DNA of 33,246 nt from Pseudomonas sp. MWU15-20650. GTDB lineage: Bacteria; Pseudomonadota; Gammaproteobacteria; Pseudomonadales; Pseudomonadaceae. The notes under the pieces were generated by a model. It was not told the origin of the DNA and made no database searches. It saw only the letters and a list, made by a program, of their open reading frames with translations. This document shows, in pieces, positions 8,057 to 13,979 of the stretch; positions within the stretch are counted from its first letter, which is position 1, and every line of letters begins with the position of its first letter. The stretch lies in contig NZ_JALJFG010000050.1 in the NCBI RefSeq assembly GCF_023242475.1, positions 1 to 33,246 on the forward strand, written 5' to 3'. Made by a program: the position numbers and the translations under genes.

Positions 8057-8332
8057 ATGCAGATTACCTATGACCCAGCCAAAGACGCTCGTAACGTTGA
8101 AGAACGTGGACTCCCGTTTGCGTTAGTACGGGACTTTGAATGGTCTACGGCCTTGATCTTGGAAGATGATCGATTCGACTATGGCGAGTGTCGTTATCGG
8201 GCGATGGGATACATAGGGGATCGGCTGCATGTCGTAGTGTTCACCCCACGGGGGGACGCGGTCCACGTCATCAGCTTTCGTAAAGCCAACAAACGGGAGG
8301 TCAAAAATTATGACCAAGAAACCCAGTCCTGA
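8057..8332 (+). CDS. brnT: BrnT-family toxin (type II toxin-antitoxin ribonuclease)
   Basis: A 91-residue protein of the BrnT family, RelE-fold toxins that cut RNA and stop growth. Family features seen are the opening MQITYDPAKDARNVEERGLPF, the central GECRYRAMG, the strand RLHVVVFTPRG and the closing ISFRKANKREVKNY. The ATG at 8057 is preferred over an in-frame start at 8024 because family members begin with this MxxxYDPxK pattern. It overlaps the antitoxin gene by 23 bases, the toxin-first order normal for brnTA. The usual HG in the KHG motif reads RG here. In characterised BrnTA the antitoxin represses the shared promoter. Confidence 0.9.
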   Translation: MQITYDPAKDARNVEERGLPFALVRDFEWSTALILEDDRFDYGECRYRAMGYIGDRLHVVVFTPRGDAVHVISFRKANKREVKNYDQETQS

Positions 8333-8618
8333 GAAGGTCGATACAGCGAACCCGGAATGGTCGGCTGAGAACTTTGCTAAGGCCAAGCCAGCCAGCGAGG
8401 TGCTTGTGGGATTGTTTGGCAAAGCTCAGGCGAAGGAAATGCTCAAACCCAAGCGCGGGCGGCCAAAGTCGGTAGCCACTAAAGAGCACGTTAATGTTCG
8501 TTTTGATGCTGACGTGCTGGAGCGATTCAGAGCTTCTGGGCCGGGCTGGCAAACGCGAATGAATGCCGCCTTGGCTGATTGGCTTAAGACGCACACGCCG
8601 GATGAACTGAAGGCCTAA
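8310..8618 (+). CDS. brnA: BrnA-family antitoxin
   Basis: A 102-residue antitoxin. A charged, flexible N-terminal half (toxin-neutralising segment) is followed by KRGRPKS and a C-terminal ribbon-helix-helix DNA-binding domain from about residue 60 (VNVRFDADVLERFRASG, then WQTRMNAALADWLK). This is the BrnA arrangement. It begins inside brnT, so the two are co-translated. It probably represses the operon as a dimer with the toxin. A hairpin terminator follows directly. Confidence 0.9.
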   Translation: MTKKPSPEKVDTANPEWSAENFAKAKPASEVLVGLFGKAQAKEMLKPKRGRPKSVATKEHVNVRFDADVLERFRASGPGWQTRMNAALADWLKTHTPDELKA

Positions 8619-8619
8619 G

Positions 8620-8650
8620 GCAAAAAGCTGCGGATGACGCGGCTTTTTGC
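8620..8650 (+). terminator. Terminator of brnTA
   Basis: The 9-bp stem GCAAAAAGC (8620-8628) with GCTTTTTGC (8642-8650) starts three bases after the brnA stop codon. Confidence 0.75.
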
Positions 8651-8682
8651 TGTCTTGTGATTAGCTTTTTCTCAGCGAGTGT

Positions 8683-8706
8683 ATAAATAAATTTGTCCGT
8701 TTTTTG
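8683..8706. repeat. AT-rich short repeat, copy 1
   Basis: ATAAATAAATTTGTCCGTTT closely matches a second copy at 9218 in the same orientation. The pair brackets the broken ParDE module. The sequence resembles the dispersed AAATAAATCTGTCCCC motif that I recall near Y1-transposase-associated repeats, but that link is inference. Confidence 0.55.
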
Positions 8707-8724
8707 CTACCTTTCGGTGTTGTT

Positions 8725-8847
8725 TCAACAGGAATATTTCTTGAGTTGGAGCGAGAAGTCGTCAGCGGCTTTTGGGTCTTCGAGAGCGATATAGTTCGCT
8801 TCGTCTTCCAGATTTTTGAGTACTTTATCAAGCCACTTAACCCGCAT
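8725..8847 (-). pseudogene. Truncated ParE-type toxin remnant
   Basis: An open frame of 40 codons begins MRVKWLDKVLKNLEDEANYI and continues ALEDPKAADDFSLQLKKYSC, then stops. The first 30-odd residues match the start of ParE/RelE toxins, which are normally 90-100 residues long, so about 60% including the catalytic and antitoxin-contacting C-terminal strands is missing. It overlaps the end of the antitoxin gene by 11 bases and has a GGAGCAGG ribosome site, the arrangement of an intact parDE operon. The break lies within about 20 bases of the AT-rich repeat at 8683-8706. Confidence 0.8.
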
Positions 8848-9079
8848 TCCTGCTCCAGCGCCTAGCGCGCATGGCCGCCACTTGGTCACTAGTGGCGAAT
8901 TTGCCTTCGTCTGCGTCTTTTACCGCCAGCTCGATCTGAGCGGTCAGCGTTTTTTCGTGCTCGATGTGGTCGCGAAGAACGTCCATCGCCAGGTAGCTCG
9001 CTGTTTGGCCATTGGTTTTGGCCAGGTCGGCGAGAGAGTTGGAGAGGTCTTCCGGCAGGTTTAGGGATATTCCCGTCAT
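8837..9079 (-). CDS. ParD/CopG-like ribbon-helix-helix antitoxin, orphaned
   Basis: An 80-residue protein. The N-terminal ribbon-helix-helix (about residues 1-45) has ISLNLPEDLSNSLADLAKTNGQTASYLAMDVLRDHI. A charged helix follows, with the pattern KDADEGKFATSDQVAAMRARRW typical of the toxin-wrapping tail of ParD-like antitoxins. GAGG precedes the ATG. The toxin gene downstream is reduced to 40 codons, so this antitoxin no longer has its own partner. It may still repress its promoter or neutralise a ParE elsewhere in the genome. Confidence 0.82.
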   Translation of the reverse strand: MTGISLNLPEDLSNSLADLAKTNGQTASYLAMDVLRDHIEHEKTLTAQIELAVKDADEGKFATSDQVAAMRARRWSRNAG

Positions 9080-9217
9080 GGCGGCCTCGATGGTGGACGG
9101 TTGTGAGGCATCTTACACCGTGGAGCGTCGGGTTGAAGCAGCGGGCCGTCGCGAGGTGTGTCTGGGAGTGAGTCGTTTGCTTTTCCTTTGCCAACTCAAA
9201 ACCTTATATCGTGGCGG

Positions 9218-9241
9218 ATAAATAAATCTGCCCCTTTTGTG
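9218..9241. repeat. AT-rich short repeat, copy 2
   Basis: ATAAATAAATCTGCCCCTTT matches the copy at 8683 at 16 of its 20 bases, same orientation, 535 bases apart. It lies 20 bases beyond the 3' end of the 615-codon AT-rich gene. Confidence 0.55.
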
Positions 9242-9259
9242 TTCATCCCGCCTGCGTGG

Positions 9260-11107
9260 CTATTGGCTCCTCCGTAATTTTGCGACTCTATTGACTTTTG
9301 ATAGGATGGAGATATTTTTTTCGGATGGGCTATTTTTTAAAGTTTTTGAGCTTATTTGTTCAATGACTTTTTCTATGGCAGGTATTTTTTTTAGTATTTC
9401 GTCTTTTGCTAGGCCTCCTAGTTTTAAAATCGTTGATAGAAATGGTATTGCACAACCTGCGGTGTCAATGCCTAAGTCTAAGGCATGTTTTATCTTGTTT
9501 TTTCTTGAGAAAAAAGCGTCCATTTCTGAATTGTATTGATTGATTCTGAGTGCTCTATTTTCAGCGTTTAGTTGCGCTAGCTCTGAAAATAGAGAGTTCA
9601 TCCCTTTTCGAATTCCAGCATGGGATATTTCTTTTTCGTACTCTTCGATAGAAATGTAGTCATTAGTTTGGAATATTGATATTAAGTCGAGTGTTGGGTT
9701 TCCTTGGGACTTGAGTGTTGTAATATCATTAAGGTCTTTCAAAGTTTCGTAAGTGCTATTTTTGTATAGGTTTAGCGTGTTTCCCATAAGAAGGGAATAA
9801 GGGTGGTCTGTGTAGCTGTTGTCTTCGAGGTAAAAGGGGAAGTAGGTGGCATCAAGCGCATGTGCTACATGAATTTTGTCACTGTGCACAAGGAATTCAA
9901 ACTCTAATTTCTCCTTCAAACTACTAGGGAGTTGATGAGTTATGGTTTTGTTTACGCCATATCGTGCTATGCCCATTGGACCTGCTTCATTTAACTCTGA
10001 AAAGCTAGCTCGTAAAGCATATTTGGGCCAAAGTAAATAGTCAGCAATTAGTTTTGGATTTTGCCCTGTCGCTGTGGATAGCTCTGTTATGAGAGGGTGT
10101 AAATCACCTAGTGTGGGGTCGCTTAATATGTACGAGTTGTTGATGGAGACAATATCAATCGCACATAAAGCAGCTAATGCCCGTCTACTTATAACGGCAT
10201 TCCGCTTTTCCTGATAGGCTTCGTTTAAAAAGCCGTAGTCCAGTCGATGTTCAGGTTGGATGTTTAGGATTTTTATTCTGTCTTGAGAAACTAAAAATAA
10301 AATTTCATTTTTTGAGATTTTTTGATCTCTTAAAAATGCACTCATGTTTTCTTTTAATGGAAGTACGCAGTACACAATGTCATAGAGTAATATTAAACTT
10401 CTCAGGTTGCAGTTTTTGAAAAGTGTATAGTTCACTAGGCATGAGGTTTTTTTGCTGTCAGTGAAATATAAGTCATCTTTTGTGAAGGAGCCGTTGTAGA
10501 TGTTTTCAATGTTTTCAAACCACAGCTCTTCATCCCTTTCCAGAAATTCGCAGTTTATTCCCGCAGCTGCCGATGAGGGGCCGATAATGAAAACCTCGTC
10601 TGCATAACCCCGCTTTGATTCATTAGTTCCACCAGTTTTTATTTCATACTGCATTACGGTTTTTAAAAGATTAAGTTTGTTTTTGAATTGTGTTATCTGT
10701 TCTTCTTGTGGGTTGCCCATTAATGTGATTGTTATTTTGTTTTTAGGGAAGTCTGTCTCGAAGGAACTGATTTTTAGTTTTGGGAATGTGCATAGGAGAT
10801 GGTTGTGGAATTGATCTGTTGTGAACGGTAATCCTTCAAAATTTGACGGGATTGTTTTGTCATCAATCGGGGCGAGCTTTTTTTCAAAGTATTCTGGAGT
10901 TTCCCAAATTAGTTTTACTGGGGTGGTGATAAAGCGAATCTTGTTATCGAAATTTTCCTCAATTTCTTCTTTGTTTTCAATGTATTGATGGACTTCTATT
11001 AGGAAACTATTTGTTTTTGTTTTGTATATGGAAGTTGTGAGCGTGGGGTACATTGTTCGTAGGTTGAGATCTATTCTTCTACACCATCCTTCATAGTCCA
11101 TATGCAT
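9260..11107 (-). CDS. Unrecognised 615-residue protein, AT-rich gene
   Basis: I do not recognise this protein. It is intact from an ATG with an AAAGGA ribosome site 6 bases upstream. There is no signal peptide. The N-terminal third looks like alternating strands and helices (for example KLKISSFETD and KITITLMGNPQEEQITQF). Around residues 230-330 there is a hydrophobic block LILLYDIVYCVLPL followed by ISRRALAALCAIDIV. The last quarter is helical, with charged stretches around a hydrophobic segment AGCAIPFLSTILKLGG, and a very basic C-terminus. Base composition is far more AT-rich than all neighbours, with many A/T-ending codons, a sign of transfer. It is transcribed alone, in a patch with toxin-antitoxin genes. 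A defence or mobile-element cargo role is only a guess. Confidence 0.75.
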   Translation of the reverse strand: MHMDYEGWCRRIDLNLRTMYPTLTTSIYKTKTNSFLIEVHQYIENKEEIEENFDNKIRFITTPVKLIWETPEYFEKKLAPIDDKTIPSNFEGLPFTTDQFHNHLLCTFPKLKISSFETDFPKNKITITLMGNPQEEQITQFKNKLNLLKTVMQYEIKTGGTNESKRGYADEVFIIGPSSAAAGINCEFLERDEELWFENIENIYNGSFTKDDLYFTDSKKTSCLVNYTLFKNCNLRSLILLYDIVYCVLPLKENMSAFLRDQKISKNEILFLVSQDRIKILNIQPEHRLDYGFLNEAYQEKRNAVISRRALAALCAIDIVSINNSYILSDPTLGDLHPLITELSTATGQNPKLIADYLLWPKYALRASFSELNEAGPMGIARYGVNKTITHQLPSSLKEKLEFEFLVHSDKIHVAHALDATYFPFYLEDNSYTDHPYSLLMGNTLNLYKNSTYETLKDLNDITTLKSQGNPTLDLISIFQTNDYISIEEYEKEISHAGIRKGMNSLFSELAQLNAENRALRINQYNSEMDAFFSRKNKIKHALDLGIDTAGCAIPFLSTILKLGGLAKDEILKKIPAIEKVIEQISSKTLKNSPSEKNISILSKVNRVAKLRRSQ

Positions 11108-11292
11108 ATTTTCCTTTAATTGACATCATTGAGATGAAAGCAAGCTTCTCTGAATAATCCTACATGCTATCGGGATTGCGTTGCTTCATCCACCCCGCTA
11201 ATCTCCTCAAGCCGCTGCAAACCCAGCGGCCGGAGGTGGAAGTCCGAACTGCTAAGGCGTTTTAACTCCCGTAAATATTTGGAGCTACGCCC

Positions 11293-11658
11293 ATGCACAA
11301 CAACACACGCAGTTCTTCAATGGATCAAAGCGCATCGCCCGTCGATCCCAAGCTTCAAGCCGCAGCCCAGCGCGCAATCAACCATCACTTGCCCCCATCC
11401 CACGACGCCGCCCCCGTCGAACGCCCAATCGACGACCTATTCCTCGTAAACCCAACGATCGCCCCCGAAACCCTCCTGGCTAACGCCGCCGAAAACCTCG
11501 CATCCGCCAACGAAATGGCCGCCACTTTGGCGTTCGACCTCGACGACTCCAAACGCGCCATCGCCCTGGGCATTCAGCAGTTAATCGAGTTGAGCTCGCT
11601 GTTGGTTGATCGAGCCCAGGAGCAAGTTGCGCCTGTAACCGCCCCAGTCAAAGCCTGA
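11293..11658 (+). CDS. DUF6124 family protein
   Basis: A 121-residue small soluble protein. The conserved part (about residues 45-110) reads DLFLVNPTIAPETLLANAAENLASANEMAATLAFDL, followed by a helix ending QQLIELSSLLVDRA. This is the pattern I associate with DUF6124, a Pseudomonas family of unknown function that often occurs in several copies per genome. The N-terminal 40 residues are disordered and Pro/Ala-rich. GGAG lies 8 bases before the ATG. It probably forms its own transcription unit, with a hairpin just downstream. Confidence 0.75.
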   Translation: MHNNTRSSSMDQSASPVDPKLQAAAQRAINHHLPPSHDAAPVERPIDDLFLVNPTIAPETLLANAAENLASANEMAATLAFDLDDSKRAIALGIQQLIELSSLLVDRAQEQVAPVTAPVKA

Positions 11659-11668
11659 CAACCAACCC

Positions 11669-11691
11669 TGCCGCCTTACATCAAGGCGGCA
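11669..11691 (+). terminator. Hairpin after the DUF6124 gene, possible terminator
   Basis: The 9-bp perfect stem TGCCGCCTT / AAGGCGGCA with a 5-base loop begins 11 bases past the stop codon. There is no T-run after it, so termination would be weak or factor-dependent. Confidence 0.5.
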
Positions 11692-11804
11692 ACCTGAACT
11701 CATGCTATCCCCCAGCAAAGTTTCATAATTCCCTGTGCCGTTGAGGTCTACGATTCCCTGCACGAGAGGACTCCCACGCCTCCAGCCCACAGGGAACTGA
11801 AACC

Positions 11805-12023
11805 ATGATCTCGAACCTCGTCAAAGTTGTGATGATCACCGGCACGTTGATGTTGAGTGCTTGTTCATCTTCTCCAGCCGTGAGCAGTGACCCGTGCTTT
11901 TCAGGCGGATGCCAGGCGTTTGGGGACCACAGCCCCGGCAAAGCCGCCAGGATGAATGTTGGTGGCAGTGGGCTGGGGAGTAGTTATGGGGAGTATGGGG
12001 CGGGGTTGTTGCATGATGATTGA
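11805..12023 (+). CDS. Small lipoprotein of unknown function
   Basis: A 72-residue precursor with a lipoprotein signal peptide: basic-hydrophobic leader VKVVMITGTLML and lipobox LSAC with Cys20. The mature 53 residues are Ser/Gly-rich, with two further cysteines (DPCFSGGC) and a glycine-rich tail ending HDD. An AGGGA site precedes the ATG. The residue after the lipid cysteine is Ser, consistent with outer-membrane sorting. The stop codon abuts a run of 13 G. The last 37 codons or so are duplicated, in decayed form, from 12112. Confidence 0.75.
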   Translation: MISNLVKVVMITGTLMLSACSSSPAVSSDPCFSGGCQAFGDHSPGKAARMNVGGSGLGSSYGEYGAGLLHDD

Positions 12024-12036
12024 GGGGGGGGGGGGG
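12024..12036 (+). repeat. Poly-G tract of 13
   Basis: Thirteen consecutive G immediately follow the TGA of the small lipoprotein gene. In the duplicated unit the matching place reads AAGGGGGTGGTGGG, so the long run is a later expansion in unit A or was interrupted in unit B. Confidence 0.9.
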
Positions 12037-12067
12037 AGGCAGGCAGTGGTGTGTTGACTGACCCATT

Positions 12068-12094
12068 GCTATCGGGAGCAAGCCCCCTCCCACA
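12068..12094 (-). repeat. REP element, unit A of the duplication
   Basis: One REP in the orientation GCTATCGGGAGCAAGCCCCC, followed by the TCCCACA end. It is a single copy, not a facing pair, and is carried along within the tandem duplication. Confidence 0.88.
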
Positions 12095-12111
12095 GTTTGA
12101 TCTTCAGTGGT

Positions 12112-12210
12112 CAGGCGTTTGGCGACTATAGCCCCGGCAAAGCTGCCAAGATGAATTTTGGTGGCCGCGGGCGGGGAGTATGGGGCGGAGTTGTTGCATG
12201 ATGATTGAAG
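12112..12210 (+). pseudogene. Decayed second copy of the lipoprotein gene 3' end
   Basis: In the frame of the parent gene it reads QAFGDYSPGKAAKMNFGG, against QAFGDHSPGKAARMNVGG in the intact copy. It then loses the frame at an internal deletion and ends at a different stop. It has no start codon, leader or lipobox. The changes are a mix of silent and conservative ones over the first 18 codons. Confidence 0.8.
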
Positions 12211-12250
12211 GGGGTGGTGGGTCAGTCACTGGTGTGTTGACTGGCCCATT

Positions 12251-12277
12251 GCTATCGGGGGCAAGCCCCCTCCCACA
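12251..12277 (-). repeat. REP element, unit B of the duplication
   Basis: Same REP as in unit A with one change in the stem (GGGGGC for GGGAGC). It ends 33 bases before the stop end of the MFS gene on the minus strand. Confidence 0.88.
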
Positions 12278-12309
12278 GTGGATCTATGATCGGCGCAAAA
12301 CTTGTGGTG

Positions 12310-13497
12310 TTAGTGGCCGCCTTTCATACGCCGCGCGATCAGGTAGAGGCCCAGGCCGACCAGGGCTGTTGCGGCGCCGATGTAGCCGGTGCTGGTCCAG
12401 CCGAGGCCGGCAGTGATGGCCATGCCGCCAAACCACGGCCCCAGCGCATTCGCCAGGTTAAACGCCGCATGGTTCGACGCTGCCGCCAAGCTTGGCGCTT
12501 CGTGAGCGATGTCCATTAGGCGAATCTGCAACGGCGCCGCCAACGCGACCATAGTGCCCACCAACCCCATGCTCAGCAGCACGCCCCATAGCGACGAGGC
12601 GGCGAAGGGGAAGAACAGCAGCACGGCCATCGACCACACCAGGATCAAACCCACCGCCCTAAATTGCATGCGATCGAACAGCTTGCCACCGGCAATGTTG
12701 CCGATGATGCCGCCCACGCCAAACGCGGCAAGGCCGAAGGGAATCCACTGCGGTGACACCTGGGTCACTTCCAGCATGGTCGGCGCCAGGTAGCTGAATA
12801 CGCAGAACATCCCGGCAAAACCAATTGCGCCGATGGACAGGGCCATCCATACCTGGGGTTTGGTGAAGGCGCGCAGTTCTTTGCGCGGGTCGCTGCGTTG
12901 TTCGTCGTGGCGGTGGGGCACGAATTGCCAGACCAGGGCGATGGTGAGCAGGGCGATCACGCTGACCAGCGCGAACGCCGAGCGCCAGCCCAGGTGTTGC
13001 CCTAGGAAGGTGGCGATGGGGTTGCCGAGCAGCATGGCCAGGGTCAGGCCCATCATCACGCGGGCCACGGCACCGGCGCGTTTGTCGGTGGGCACCATGC
13101 TGGAGGCGACCACGGCGGCGATGCCGAAGTAGGCGCCGTGGGGCAGGCCGCTGATGAAGCGGAAAGCTACCAGCGAGCTGAAGGTCGGTGTGAAGGCGGT
13201 GGCGAAGTTGCCCAGGGCATACAGGCCCATCAGCAACAGCAGCATGTGTTTGCGCAGTAGCTTGGCGCCGAGGATGGCCAGCAGCGGAGCACCGACCATC
13301 ACGCCCAGGGCGTAGGCGCTGATGGCGTGGCCGACCTGGGGTTCGCTTAAACCCAGGTTCTGCGCGATGTCGGGCATCAGGCCCATGATGGCGAACTCGC
13401 CGGTGCCGATTGCGAAGGCGCCCACGGCCATGGCCGCTTCCATTTTGGCGGCGCTGCGCGCGGGCAGTACGAGCCCGGGTGTTTGCTGGATAGTCAT
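12310..13497 (-). CDS. MFS transporter, DHA1 family (AraJ/YdhP type)
   Basis: A 395-residue inner-membrane exporter of the major facilitator superfamily with 12 predicted membrane segments in two halves. The opening AFAIGTGEFAIMGLMPDIA, the motif GLPHGAYFGIAAVVAS in TM4, and PIATFLGQHLGWR are typical of the AraJ/YdhP branch of the drug:H+ antiporter-1 family. The usual motif A between TM2 and TM3 is replaced by GAPLLAILGAKLLRKH, as in that branch. The substrate cannot be told; sugars, nucleosides and small drugs are all known for relatives. It is transcribed alone and divergent from mqo. Confidence 0.88.
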   Translation of the reverse strand: MTIQQTPGLVLPARSAAKMEAAMAVGAFAIGTGEFAIMGLMPDIAQNLGLSEPQVGHAISAYALGVMVGAPLLAILGAKLLRKHMLLLLMGLYALGNFATAFTPTFSSLVAFRFISGLPHGAYFGIAAVVASSMVPTDKRAGAVARVMMGLTLAMLLGNPIATFLGQHLGWRSAFALVSVIALLTIALVWQFVPHRHDEQRSDPRKELRAFTKPQVWMALSIGAIGFAGMFCVFSYLAPTMLEVTQVSPQWIPFGLAAFGVGGIIGNIAGGKLFDRMQFRAVGLILVWSMAVLLFFPFAASSLWGVLLSMGLVGTMVALAAPLQIRLMDIAHEAPSLAAASNHAAFNLANALGPWFGGMAITAGLGWTSTGYIGAATALVGLGLYLIARRMKGGH

Positions 13498-13979
13498 GGG
13501 TCACTCTGTTGGGGTGGCGTGCACGAAGGACAGTCGCCGATGCTACGCAGGCCGCGACGAAAGTGTCTAGAACCGCCTTTTCCGTCACAGTTCCAGGCCT
13601 GTGACCGCAAGTCGCGCCTGCCAGGCTTGACACAGGGGCGTTAAAACCCGCGATTTAGGGCTGTCAATTGGCCAAACGGCGCATAAACGCCGTTCAGCGT
13701 GATATTCTGCGCGCCGTCTTGGTCTAGTCTTTCCCTGGTGCGTACACCCGTATACGTCCCAGCGGTTGGCTGTCGCCCAGGTAGCTGAAGCCAATAATGA
13801 TAAGAAGTCAGCGCAGAAGGGACATAAAAGTGAGGTCGATACGTCGGCCTTGTGTGCCCACCCTGCGGTCCTTAAGTGAATGTGCAAACCCCGCAGTGCG
13901 TTGCCTGGCGCAGTGTGGTTGAGGGTTGCCCATGATCAGGGGCGGTAGGGCGGATGGCGTTTTATCATAGGTGCTACTG
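13498..13979. other. Intergenic region between the MFS gene and mqo
   Basis: The 482 bases contain no supported gene; a 100-codon minus frame at 13585-13887 lacks any recognisable feature. I see a TTGACA at 13627-13632 that could be a -35 box for mqo without a convincing -10, a perfect 7-bp hairpin AACGGCG/CGCCGTT at 13675-13694 without a T-run, and the palindrome CGTATACG near 13749. The long leader may carry regulation of mqo. Confidence 0.4.

Larger units (their letters stand above)
11913..12286. repeat. Tandem duplication of the lipoprotein 3' end plus its REP element
   Basis: Unit A (11913-12102) and unit B (12112-12286) both begin CAGGCGTTTGG and run through the same landmarks in order: CCCCGGCAAAG, GATGAAT, TTGTTGCATGATGATTGA, GGTGTGTTGACTG, then the REP palindrome. 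Unit B has lost about 16 bases inside and carries scattered substitutions. Two copies of unequal age are thus side by side. Confidence 0.85.

Noticed and set aside
12024..12036. Poly-G tract as a phase-variation switch of the lipoprotein
   Set aside because: The tract lies after the stop codon and so cannot shift the frame of that gene, and no other frame across it looks real.
13585..13887. A 100-codon minus frame in the MFS-mqo gap
   Set aside because: No ribosome site and no recognisable family; its composition looks like non-coding leader DNA.
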